The translations under genes and the position numbers were made by a program. Of a stretch of 64,000 nucleotides of DNA, positions 16,977 to 25,900 are shown piece after piece; the stretch's first letter is position 1, and each line of letters begins with the position of its first letter. The stretch is from Rebecca billardiae RCC1528 (taxonomy: Eukaryota; Haptophyta). The notes under the pieces were generated by a model. It was not told where the DNA came from and made no database searches. It was given only the letters and a program-made list of their open reading frames with translations. The stretch covers positions 868,001-932,000 of the forward strand of contig OZ251237.1 of assembly GCA_965240325.2 (NCBI GenBank), written 5' to 3'.

Positions 16977-18566
16977 ATGGCGGGCCCGGGCGCGCGGTCG
17001 GTCGCACTATGTGCTCGCGCACGTCGTGCTGCGCAGTCATGGCTTGTCCCAGTTGTGGCGATTGCTATGTGCGCTGCCACGGTAGCAGCGGAGCCAAGTG
17101 GCGATGAGCCTTCGACTTCGTGCATGCGCGATCACTCAGCGCAGGCACCCGAGACACGCTTGCACGGCCCGTTGAGCCACCGGCCGCGCACGTACGCAGG
17201 CGTCGGCATCCCGCGCGTCATCCACCAGGTGGCGGTGCACACCTCATTGGCAACGGAAAACACCGAGCAGCTCACGCGCAGGTCGGCGACGTGGCCCGCG
17301 CTGATGCCCGACACCACGTATGCCATGTGGAACAACTCCGCCGTGCGCGCTCTGATAGCCGAGTGCGTGCCGGGCCTGCTGCCGACATATGACGGCTACG
17401 CGCTGGACATCTATCGCGCCGACGCCGCGCGGTACGTGATCCTGCTGTGCGTCGGCGGCGTGTACGCTGACCGCGACATGGCTCTGCTCCGCCCGCTCCC
17501 CGATGCGTGGTTTGAGAATCCAGCCGTGCGGCTGCTGCTGTCGTCGTCGTCTGAACAGTTCCGGTGGGTCTCACAGGCATTCGCGGCCTCGGAGCCGCGA
17601 CACCCGTTCTGGCAGCTGGTCGTCGACGGTTTGGCGAATACCGCGGGCTGGTGGGACGTGATGGAGGTCGCGGGGCCGCACTTCTTCCAGAGGGCGATGC
17701 AGCTCGCTGCGTGCCTGCGCATGCGTTACACGCACCTGCGCGGCGGCGTCGTGCAGTCGCGGCTTGGCGCCTGTGCGCCGGAGCGCGGGGGAGTGCCCGC
17801 TGCAGCACGGGCGGAGAGCGTCGACGGTGGCCAGCTCTACGCGTGCCACACGCCGTTGGCCTCGTGGAGCACGCAGCCCTACGACTTCATTGTCGAGCAG
17901 CGCTGCCCCACGCCGGCTCCTCGACGTGCTGCCGCGGCTGCAGAGGCGTTCTGCTCGGTGGAGGACCTGGTGCAGGTACCAACCAACCCTGTGCGCCTGG
18001 AGAAACTGATCGCCAACGAGCTGGACGCACGCGCTGCCCGGGACACCGCACGGCCCACCACCCCATCATGGGCCGCGGCCGCCCGGCGGTGCCTGAGCGG
18101 CTGCTTCGACCGGCTCAACGTGAGTGGACCGCCTGCACTTGCGCCTGGTGTGGTCGACCTGGCGGCCGGCAAGCTGGCACGGAGACGGATGCGGAAGCGC
18201 AAGAAGCTTGGCCAGCACGTCGCGCTCGGGGCTGGTGAGCAGACTGGGGCGACGGTGGCGCAGGTCGGCAGCGCGCGGCTGCGCGCACAGTTTGGTGCCG
18301 CGATGCTGGAGCGTGCCCAGCGCTGCTCGGGCACGCTCCAGGATCGTGCCCAGCCATGGCGCTTGGACGTGCGCAAGGGCCCCGACCGCCTGTTCCAGGG
18401 GGACGCCACCCCGTTCGGCGAGGCTGGCGGGGACGAGTGGGGGTGGCACGTGCAGATGTCCTGTGCCGCGCCTGAGGCCCCGGTTACGGTGCCGCCGGTG
18501 AGCCGGACCGTGAGGACTCTTGTCGGTCATCATCTGTCGGCGCATCAGCCGACTACAGATCAATAA
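16977..18566 (+). CDS. GT32-family glycosyltransferase (OCH1/MIPC-synthase-like)
   Basis: 529-aa protein from the ATG at 16977. A hydrophobic segment near residues 18-38 (QSWLVPVVAIAMCAATVAAE) is a signal anchor. The catalytic region begins GIPRVIHQVAVHTS and contains MWNNSAVRALIAE, YALDIYRADAARYVILLCVGGVYADRD (residues about 140-167, with the DxD sugar-nucleotide motif as DRD), then QAFAASEPRHPFWQ. These are the hallmarks of the GT32 DXD-containing sugar-transferase family. The last 200 residues match nothing I recognise. It probably acts in the Golgi lumen on glycans or glycolipids. It ends 51 bp from the convergent ZnT6-like gene. Confidence 0.85.
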   Translation: MAGPGARSVALCARARRAAQSWLVPVVAIAMCAATVAAEPSGDEPSTSCMRDHSAQAPETRLHGPLSHRPRTYAGVGIPRVIHQVAVHTSLATENTEQLTRRSATWPALMPDTTYAMWNNSAVRALIAECVPGLLPTYDGYALDIYRADAARYVILLCVGGVYADRDMALLRPLPDAWFENPAVRLLLSSSSEQFRWVSQAFAASEPRHPFWQLVVDGLANTAGWWDVMEVAGPHFFQRAMQLAACLRMRYTHLRGGVVQSRLGACAPERGGVPAAARAESVDGGQLYACHTPLASWSTQPYDFIVEQRCPTPAPRRAAAAAEAFCSVEDLVQVPTNPVRLEKLIANELDARAARDTARPTTPSWAAAARRCLSGCFDRLNVSGPPALAPGVVDLAAGKLARRRMRKRKKLGQHVALGAGEQTGATVAQVGSARLRAQFGAAMLERAQRCSGTLQDRAQPWRLDVRKGPDRLFQGDATPFGEAGGDEWGWHVQMSCAAPEAPVTVPPVSRTVRTLVGHHLSAHQPTTDQ

Positions 18567-18617
18567 TGGCGCAGTATGTTAGTACACTCGCGGCGAGTCA
18601 GTTACTGCTTGCATGCA

Positions 18618-19643
18618 TCAAATGATCCAGCCGTCCTTGTCAATCTCGACGGTGAGCGCCACGCGCGGGAAGAGCGCTCGCACGTCCTCCAGCACAGCTG
18701 CCTCGTGCGCATCGTGTCGCACGCGGACACACAGCGAGCCGACGCACAGATCGGGCGCGACCGCCCAGAAGTGCGCCTCGCGCACCTCCAGCACCGCCTC
18801 CTGCGTGAGCACCTCCCGCACCGCGCGCATCAGCCCCTCGTGCGGCACCGTCTGCAGCAGCACGCGCGCGCTCTCGACAAGTGGCGCGTGCGCGTGCAGG
18901 AGGAAGCCGCCTGCTGCGCCGAGCGCGCCGAGTGTGTCCAGCCATCGCCAGCCGAGGACGCGCAGCAGGACGGTGTGCATGGCCGCGACGCCGCACGCCA
19001 GCATAGCCGCCTCGCGCGCCGCATCGAGCCCGGGCATGGTGTTATGCACGTGCTGCCCCTTCACACGGCGCGATCCGAGAAGGGAGAGAAGTGCTGGCTG
19101 GATGCCAAAAGCTCGAGCCTGCGCCCCCAGCACGAGCAGCTGCGCGATGACGACGAGGGGCGCGGCGCCCAAGCGCGGCCCGCCAAGGGAATCACGGTCG
19201 ACCACGCGCTCGATCGCCTCGACGCCCAGCATGCACGCCGCGGCACCCGCGATGAGCAGCACGCAAAAGTCCACGAGCACACACAGCCGGTGGAACCCAA
19301 ACGGAAACAGCGGCGACGCAGGCAGCGTGTCGCACTTCGCTGAGCTGAGCTCGTGGAGGATGCAGAGGGCGGCGAATGCGCTCATGTATGCGCTCGTGGC
19401 GGCCGTCAGCCAGCCTGCCCACCATGCGACCGCGAATTGCAGAGTAGCCCCGATAGCGATGAGCGCGCCATCCATGCCACGCCGGCGCGCAGCATCATCT
19501 GACGCCAGCGCCGCGTGCAGCATGCCGACCCACTCGATCGGCGGCGGCGGCGCAGATTGCGCAGCCGCCTGTGCGAGCGCCCCCGTTGAGCGCACCGGCC
19601 GGCTCGGTGCGCACTCGAGCGCGAAGGGGCCCGGGCTGTCCAT
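18618..19643 (-). CDS. SLC30A6: ZnT6-like CDF protein lacking the metal site
   Basis: 341-aa protein from the ATG at 19643. It has CDF membrane helices, the loop motif FPFGFHRLCVLVDFCVLLIAG, then HAPLVESARVLLQTVP and the cytosolic domain VLEVREAHFWAVAPDLCVGS...EIDKDGW. The LLQTxP...VLEVRxxHFW...DxW series matches ZnT6 more closely than other ZnTs. In helix 2 the usual HxxxD/DxxxD metal ligands are replaced (GWLTAATSAYMSAF), and helix 5 lacks the HxxxD pair (LACGVAAMHTVL). Vertebrate ZnT6 is likewise transport-dead and acts as partner of ZnT5 in the early secretory pathway. The same role here is inferred. Single exon; divergent from the amidohydrolase gene. Confidence 0.85.
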   Translation of the reverse strand: MDSPGPFALECAPSRPVRSTGALAQAAAQSAPPPPIEWVGMLHAALASDDAARRRGMDGALIAIGATLQFAVAWWAGWLTAATSAYMSAFAALCILHELSSAKCDTLPASPLFPFGFHRLCVLVDFCVLLIAGAAACMLGVEAIERVVDRDSLGGPRLGAAPLVVIAQLLVLGAQARAFGIQPALLSLLGSRRVKGQHVHNTMPGLDAAREAAMLACGVAAMHTVLLRVLGWRWLDTLGALGAAGGFLLHAHAPLVESARVLLQTVPHEGLMRAVREVLTQEAVLEVREAHFWAVAPDLCVGSLCVRVRHDAHEAAVLEDVRALFPRVALTVEIDKDGWII

Positions 19644-19803
19644 AGCTTAAGTCAGCGCTGCGACGCCATGCTGACGCAGCCTCTCGGCAGCAAAGTTCGG
19701 CGCTGCTGGCGAGCGCGGCGGGCCGCCCGAATCAAGCGTGCGTGCGCAAGCGCCAGCCCTGCAACTCGCCCCCAGCGGGCCGGCGAACGACAGGTCGACA
19801 GCG

Positions 19804-21339
19804 ATGCTGGCGTCCATCGCTGTCGCTGCCGCGTGCGGCGTCGCTTCCGGGCTGGCTCCGGCCGGCGTGCACACGCTCTTCTCCACGCGCGTGCTGCACC
19901 CTGACATGTCGATCTCGCCCGCGTTGATCACGGTCGACGGCTCCACGATTCGAACTGTGCAGCAGTGCGAACATCCGCCCGGAGGCAACGAGTGCATCGA
20001 CGTTGGCGACCGGCTGGTCACGCCGGCCTTCGTCAACGCGCACACGCACCTGCCGATGGCCGCGCTGCGTGGCATTGAGGGCGTCGCCCAGGCGATGAGC
20101 GGCGACGTCGTCGTCGACCTGTACTTCCAGCTCGAGAAGCTGATGAGCCCTGAGGATGTCCGTGCTTTTGCGCGCATGGGCGCGTACGAGTCGCTGCTCA
20201 GCGGCGTCGGGCTGGTGTGGGAGCACTACTACCACGGCGCGGCGCTCGCTCAGGCGCTTGCCGAGACCGGGCTCGCCGGCGTCGTCGCGCCCACGCTGCA
20301 GGACCTCGATGGGCCGGGCGTGCCGTGGCTCGACAACCATCTGGCCGACACGGTCGCTCTCGCGAGCGACAGCTTGATGCGCGAGCGCGGCGTGTTCGCG
20401 GCGTTCGGGCCGCATGCGACGGACACCGTGAGCGACGAGCTCTTCACGCGCATCGTGCGCGCAGCGGACGAGCTCGGCGGCCTCCCCCTGCACCTCCACC
20501 TCGGCCAGAGCATCGGCGAGTTCTCGGCCGTGCACGAGCGGACGGGCGGCAAGACGCCGACTGAGCTGCTCAAGTCGCTGGGGGTCCTCGACTCGCGCTC
20601 GCCGCTGCTGCTGGTGCACGCGCAGTACGCGACGGAGGCGGACCTCGGTCTGCTCGACCCGTCGCGCCACGTGCTGTGCACCTGCCCCTTCTCGCACGCG
20701 CTCTTCTCCTTCCCCTCGCCAGTGCCCCGCTGGCGCCGCGCCGGGCTGGACATTGTCTGCGGCACGGACGCGGCTGCTTCCAACGACTGCATGAACGTGC
20801 AGAAGGAGCTGCGCCTGCTCGCGGGCTTCAGCTCGTTCACGACGACGCACTCGGCGGAGCTCGAGGCGTTCTGGTCGAGCCCGAGCGGAGGCGCCGACGC
20901 CCTCCGCGCCGCGCACGCGATGCACGGTCGTAGGCAGCACGCGCTCGGCGCTCACGACGAGCTGCGGCTCCGCAGCCCGCAGGAGCTGCTCCGCTCGATC
21001 TGGTCGACGCCCGGCGGGCTGCACCCGCACTTCCGCGCGGGCGTGATCGAGGATGGCGCGCTCGCCAACCTCCTCGTGTGGGACATGGAGCACCCGAACA
21101 TGTGGCCCGCCGCCGACGAGCTCAGCGCGCTCGTCATGTGTGACGCTGCGCCGGCGATCGACGCGATGATGGTCGCCGGCCGCTGGATCGGCCGCTCGCC
21201 CAACCTGCGTGGCATCACGTACCAGCGCGCGCTGCTCGACAGCGTCGAGTACCGCCGCGCGCGGGAAGAGGCGAGCCTACGGCTGGAGGAGCTCCTGGAG
21301 CGCGCAGACGTGAAGCTGGTGAGCGGATCGGGGATCTGA
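19804..21339 (+). CDS. Secreted TRZ/ATZ-type amidohydrolase
   Basis: 511-aa protein from the ATG at 19804, where a signal-peptide-like stretch begins (MLASIAVAAACGVASGLAPA). An earlier start is open but lacks support. Metal-dependent amidohydrolase motifs appear in order: FVNAHTHLPM (HxH), PLHLHLGQSIGEF (third His), LLLVHAQYATEADL (fourth His) and DIVCGTDAAASNDCMN (catalytic Asp). A composite-domain end follows: DGALANLLVWDMEHPNMWP and MMVAGRWIG. This is the deaminase/chlorohydrolase family that includes MtaD/SAH deaminase and guanine deaminase, so the reaction is probably hydrolytic deamination of a heterocycle. The substrate cannot be read from the sequence. Divergent from the ZnT6-like gene with 160 bp between starts. 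Confidence 0.87.
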   Translation: MLASIAVAAACGVASGLAPAGVHTLFSTRVLHPDMSISPALITVDGSTIRTVQQCEHPPGGNECIDVGDRLVTPAFVNAHTHLPMAALRGIEGVAQAMSGDVVVDLYFQLEKLMSPEDVRAFARMGAYESLLSGVGLVWEHYYHGAALAQALAETGLAGVVAPTLQDLDGPGVPWLDNHLADTVALASDSLMRERGVFAAFGPHATDTVSDELFTRIVRAADELGGLPLHLHLGQSIGEFSAVHERTGGKTPTELLKSLGVLDSRSPLLLVHAQYATEADLGLLDPSRHVLCTCPFSHALFSFPSPVPRWRRAGLDIVCGTDAAASNDCMNVQKELRLLAGFSSFTTTHSAELEAFWSSPSGGADALRAAHAMHGRRQHALGAHDELRLRSPQELLRSIWSTPGGLHPHFRAGVIEDGALANLLVWDMEHPNMWPAADELSALVMCDAAPAIDAMMVAGRWIGRSPNLRGITYQRALLDSVEYRRAREEASLRLEELLERADVKLVSGSGI

Positions 21340-21759
21340 CTCTGAGCGCTGGCGACAACCTAGGGCAGCCCCTCTGCCCACTGATGACTGAGCTGAGCCT
21401 GAGGTCCGGCCGAGCACGGAGCAGCCCCTTATGGTTCATGGCTCATGCGCTCACTGCTCATGAGTGTCGCGCGACGATAGAGTGCGGGGCCGGCCATCGG
21501 CGCGGCAGGGCGACCGCGGGGCTCCGTGCGGTGTCACATAGCCTCTGCCGATTCAGCCTTTATGGCAGCAGTGATCGGCGGACCGCGGTCGTAACTCTGT
21601 GAGCGGTCGCCTCGGCGGAAGAGACTTTCATAGAGAGAACGCACGCGCGCGCGCGTGCCGCCATCATTTTCCAACCGGCACTCCGGCAAAGGGGTGCCTT
21701 CCTGAACGGCTGCATTCCGCTGCAGTGACAACTCGCCCTGCGCCTCCGACGATGGATGC
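21340..21759. other. Intergenic, nothing recognised
   Basis: Spacer between two plus-strand genes. No repeat or RNA gene seen. Confidence 0.5.
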
Positions 21760-22905
21760 ATGGTTCCCTTCCGCTTGCCAGCGCGATCCACGCTGCGCGT
21801 AGCCGTCATATTGGCCTGCCTTGCGGAAGGGGTGCCCGCTGCTCGTCGGAGGCCTGCCCCCACTGCTCCCGGCCGGCCCACTGTGCCGGTGCAGCACCCA
21901 ACGCAGTTGCCTCTCGTGGACGACTACATCGTGTGGTTCCACCCACCAAAGTGTGGCACCAGCTTTGGCACCACTCTGGTCCATCGCGCCAACGCGTCCC
22001 TGCCCAAGGGTGCGAGGATGCATGTCTGCGACAAGACCTCGCCCATCGGCATGTTGAAAGCGACCGACCCGTACAAGCCGCACATGTGCCTTGGCGCAAC
22101 GGATCGCTTCTTTCACCGCTACCGGCACGATGTGTGGTTTCGTGGATGGTTTGTGTGCGGCCAGTTGACGGACCCCCCGGGTTTCACATCCTGGGACGGC
22201 GGCCCGGACACGTGCGACCCCGGTCAACACGTCCCCGTGACCAGCTCTCTGTACGCCGCACACCGCGGCCACTTTCAGGGCTTCTTCCGCTCACCGGCGT
22301 CGCTGGTGGCGAGCCAGTACCTGCGAAGCGCGGGCGGGCGTGGACGGGTCACGCTCCCCAATGACAACTTGGACTTCACCACGCACACTGGCGCGCGGGG
22401 CCTGCTGGCCTATGCGCTTGCCCGTCCAGACCCACTCGCTCGATTCCTGATGGGCATTTCTGGTGGGCCTTCTGCCGAGGCGCCTGAATTGGCGGGTTTG
22501 GCCGATTCCGCGATCGCGCGACTGGCAGGATTCCGCTTCGTTGGCATCTTCGAGGAATGGGCGACGAGCATCTGCTTGTATCACCGCATGGTCATGGGCG
22601 ATCGTGAGTGCTTGCCGGTGGAGTTCATCAATAATCGCGTCACCAAGGTCGGTGACGTGCGGCTTGGCGCGCGGCTGCTCGAGCGACACGGTCTTTTAGG
22701 GCGCAACGACACGGCCTTGTACGCAGCCGCACGTGCGCGCTTCAAGCATGATGTGGCGCTCTTCAACGTGACCGCGGAGACCTGCGCCGCCATCAAGTGC
22801 CACATCACGGGAGCACGGGCATCCCGTGATGACCATCAGATTCAGTCAGGCAGGCATCTCGTGACGACCATCAGGCATCCCGGTCGACCGTTCCGAATCC
22901 GATGA
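21760..22905 (+). CDS. Sulfotransferase-like protein, lumenal
   Basis: 381-aa protein from the ATG at 21760. The N-terminal hydrophobic stretch (LRVAVILACLAEGVPA) is a signal peptide or anchor. WFHPPKCGTSFGTTLVHRAN (about residues 58-78) matches the 5'-phosphosulfate loop PKxGTS of PAPS-dependent sulfotransferases. FRSPASLVASQYL (about 175) fits the 3'-phosphate-binding RxPxxxxxSxY region. FRFVGIFEEWATSICLYHRM is a C-terminal helix common in this group. The sulfate acceptor is unknown; carbohydrate or protein in the Golgi is plausible. The last 35 residues, repeating a HQIQSGRHLVTTIRH-like motif, look recently extended. It ends 93 bp from the convergent LRR gene. Confidence 0.7.
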   Translation: MVPFRLPARSTLRVAVILACLAEGVPAARRRPAPTAPGRPTVPVQHPTQLPLVDDYIVWFHPPKCGTSFGTTLVHRANASLPKGARMHVCDKTSPIGMLKATDPYKPHMCLGATDRFFHRYRHDVWFRGWFVCGQLTDPPGFTSWDGGPDTCDPGQHVPVTSSLYAAHRGHFQGFFRSPASLVASQYLRSAGGRGRVTLPNDNLDFTTHTGARGLLAYALARPDPLARFLMGISGGPSAEAPELAGLADSAIARLAGFRFVGIFEEWATSICLYHRMVMGDRECLPVEFINNRVTKVGDVRLGARLLERHGLLGRNDTALYAAARARFKHDVALFNVTAETCAAIKCHITGARASRDDHQIQSGRHLVTTIRHPGRPFRIR

Positions 22906-22998
22906 GGAGGCGATGAGCGCTGCTAGCAGGCTCATGCTGCTGCTGTATATATGCATCATGACGATGATGACTCCGATGAGTCTGAGCAGCAGCTGTGC

Positions 22999-25900
22999 TC
23001 ATGTGCCCGACCGCGACGTTCTTCGCGAGCCGCCAGTCGTGACAGTCCCGCCTGTCGTACTCGTTGGCATCCGCCGCGCCAGGGCTGCTGGCTGCGAGCC
23101 TCCAGCCGCCGCCTTGCCAGGCTGCGCCACGGCGGATGCGACAGGCCGCCGACTGGATGACGCCAACGGGGGTCCGGCGACCTTGGCGCGAGGCGCGCTT
23201 GCACCGGCCCCGCTGGTGGGCGCGGCAGAGCCACTGGAGCTCAAGATCGCGCCGCTCGCTTTTTGCTTAGGCGCGTGCGACCCCTTGGCGCCCGGCGCGG
23301 CTGGCTGCGCGCCGCCGCTTCTGCCCGGGCCAGGCCGTGCAGGCGCCGGCGCGGGCGCCGGCTTGGCGCCAGGCGCCTGCTGTGCCTGCTGCTGCGCGGC
23401 CGGGCCCTCATCGGGCCACACCTCGTACCCCTCGACCTTGTACTTGGAGCGCCAGCGCTCGGCCTCGGAGTTGAAGTCGGCGTCGCCCGGCTCGGGGCCA
23501 TCGGCCGAGCCCGGCTTGCCCTGACCGCGCAGCGCCGAGATCTGCCGCTCGCGCGAGTCCTGGCGCCGCACCGGCGGCGCGGGCAGCTGCTCGGAGGTCG
23601 CCTTGGTCCACTGGGTCACGTGCGCGGCCGGCGAGGGCAGCTTGGTGCGCTTGATCTCCTCGAGCAGGGCGTCGCCGTCCGCGAGCTCGGCGGCCACGGA
23701 GCGGTAGTTGTTGCGGTCGATACAGCGGTCAAACAGCCGCAGGGCCAGCCGCTGCCTGCCCTGCTCGCTCTCGACCTGGCGCACGACGCGCGATATCTGC
23801 TCGGCAGACAGGTGCATCGCGTCGACCATCGAGTCGAGCAGGTCGAGCTGGTCCAGCTCCGCCGCGCTCCCCTGCCGCTGCTCCACCGCCTGCAGCAGCA
23901 GCTGCAGCTCGTTCTCGGAAACTACCCGGGGAGACTCGTATTCGACCGTCTCCTGGAAGTCGAGCTCGAGCAGGCCAGAGCTCGGCAGCTCCCACGTCGG
24001 GTCGTCCTCCTGCGACCGCCGCGGAGCAAGCAGGGCGCGCGGCGCGGGTGAGTGCGCACGCGCGAGCGTGTTGGTGCCGCGCGACGCGTGAGCAGTTGGC
24101 AGCGCGCGGCCCGGCGCGGCCCGCGCGCGCGCGCGCGCGCGCGCCGGCGCGGGCGCGGGCGCGCACATTCATGTTCAGCGCAACACCGTCGATCGTCTCG
24201 TTGAACCAGTTCTCGCCGCGCATGTCCGCGCCGAGCTGCTTGAGCGTCTCGGCGATCGCGCGGTCCTCCTTCTTCGCCAGGTCGAGCCGGTACCGCTTGC
24301 GCGAGGCGGTGGTCGCCGTGCGCGGCTGCAGCACCACATAGTCGAACTCAAGAACCCCCCGGCGCGGCAGGTTTGGCCGGCGCTCGATCGGCTTCACCTT
24401 GCGGTTGGCCGCGGTGATGTCGCGCTGCCGGTTCACGACGCCCTTGCGGATCACGATGAGCGGCTCGCCCGGCGGCGCGTCCTCGTTGAACTCGATCGGG
24501 TCGCCGTCGAGGGTGACGTCGGTCCTGCGGGCGGCGCAGGGGTGGCCCGGGTGGTCATGTGAGCGCGTGTGCGCGCGTGTGCGCGCGTGTGCGCGCGTGT
24601 GCGCGCGTGTGGACGTGTGTGTGCGTGTGTGAGCGTGTTTGTGTCAGAGTGTGCGTGAGAGAGTCCGAGTGACTATATACAAACGCGGCCCGCGCAAGCC
24701 CACGCGCCCGCCCGGACGCTGCACGGCGCGCACACGACGCCGCGCGCGCGCCGGTCGCGCGCGCCGGTCGCGCGCGCGTGGCGCGCGCGCTTGACGCACT
24801 CACCAGTTTTCGCCAGGCTCAAAGAGGGCCCACTGCCGAAGGCGCTCAGCGAGCTCCCACTCGGCGCGGACGCTCAGGTCGAGGCAGTAGTGGCGCGTGG
24901 AGACGTGCTTCGGCTCGGTGCACACGAAGTCGAACTCGAGCCTGCCGTGCTCGGGGATCACGAAGCGCTTCACCGCCTCCGCGTCGTCGGGCAGCTGGTA
25001 CGCGCGGCCGTTGAGATTCTCGTTGAGAAAGTTCTCAGCCTCGTCCGCGCCCGCGCGCTCGAGCAGCTTGCGCAACACGGCGCGGTCGTCGCGCCGGCTG
25101 AGCTCGAGGGCGTAGTGCTCCTCGTACTTGAGCGCGAACGTCGCGTAGTCCAGCTCGAGGATCCCCACCTCCGGCACCTCCCACAGCGCGCCGCGAGATT
25201 CGTCGAGATAGAACGCGTGTCCGTTGATGCGAGAGTTGCGCCAATTCTCGCCTGGCTCGGCGAGCGCGCGCGTCCACAGCGAGCGCGCGATCAGCCGGTC
25301 GCGCTCGTCGGAGAGGTCGAGGCGGTAGTGGACCACGCTCGTCGGCCGCGGCTCGCGCTGCTCGTACTCCAGCCGCAGCGTGCCGCTCTGCGGCAGCTCC
25401 CACTCCGAGTCGAGGTGGATAGGCTTGTATGCGGACGCTCGCGAGAAGTGCGCCTCAGAGCCGTCGTCGAGTGTCGCCCACGCCCAGCCGCCGCCGGGCT
25501 CGGTGAGCGCGAGCGTGCGCAGCTGCTCGGCGATCCAGCGGTCCCAGTGCTGCGTCAGGTCGAGCGTGTACTCGCCCGCCGGGCTCTTCGGGTCGAACGG
25601 CGTGAGGTGCTCGCCCATGTCGTCGAGCTGCGCCTCCACTGCCTGCAGTCCGAGGTGGGACAACGTGTCCGTGTGCTCGAGCGCGCGCACGATCGCCTCG
25701 AGCCCGACGCGGCCGAGCGGGTTGTGCCCGAGCTCGAGCGACTCGAGCGCGGGGCTCTCCTCGATGCCCGCCGCGATCACCACCGCCGCCGTCTCCTCGA
25801 TCCCGTTGTGCTGCAGGTCGAGCGTGCGCAGCCCGGGGCTTGTGCGAAGCATCTCGCCCGCTGCGATCCCGCCGCGCTCGCCAAGACCGTTCCACGAAAG

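Noticed and set aside
24555-24660. GT-rich tract (GCGCGTGT units) as a separate microsatellite locus or regulatory element
   Set aside because: It lies inside the first intron of the LRR gene and is explained as intron low-complexity sequence.
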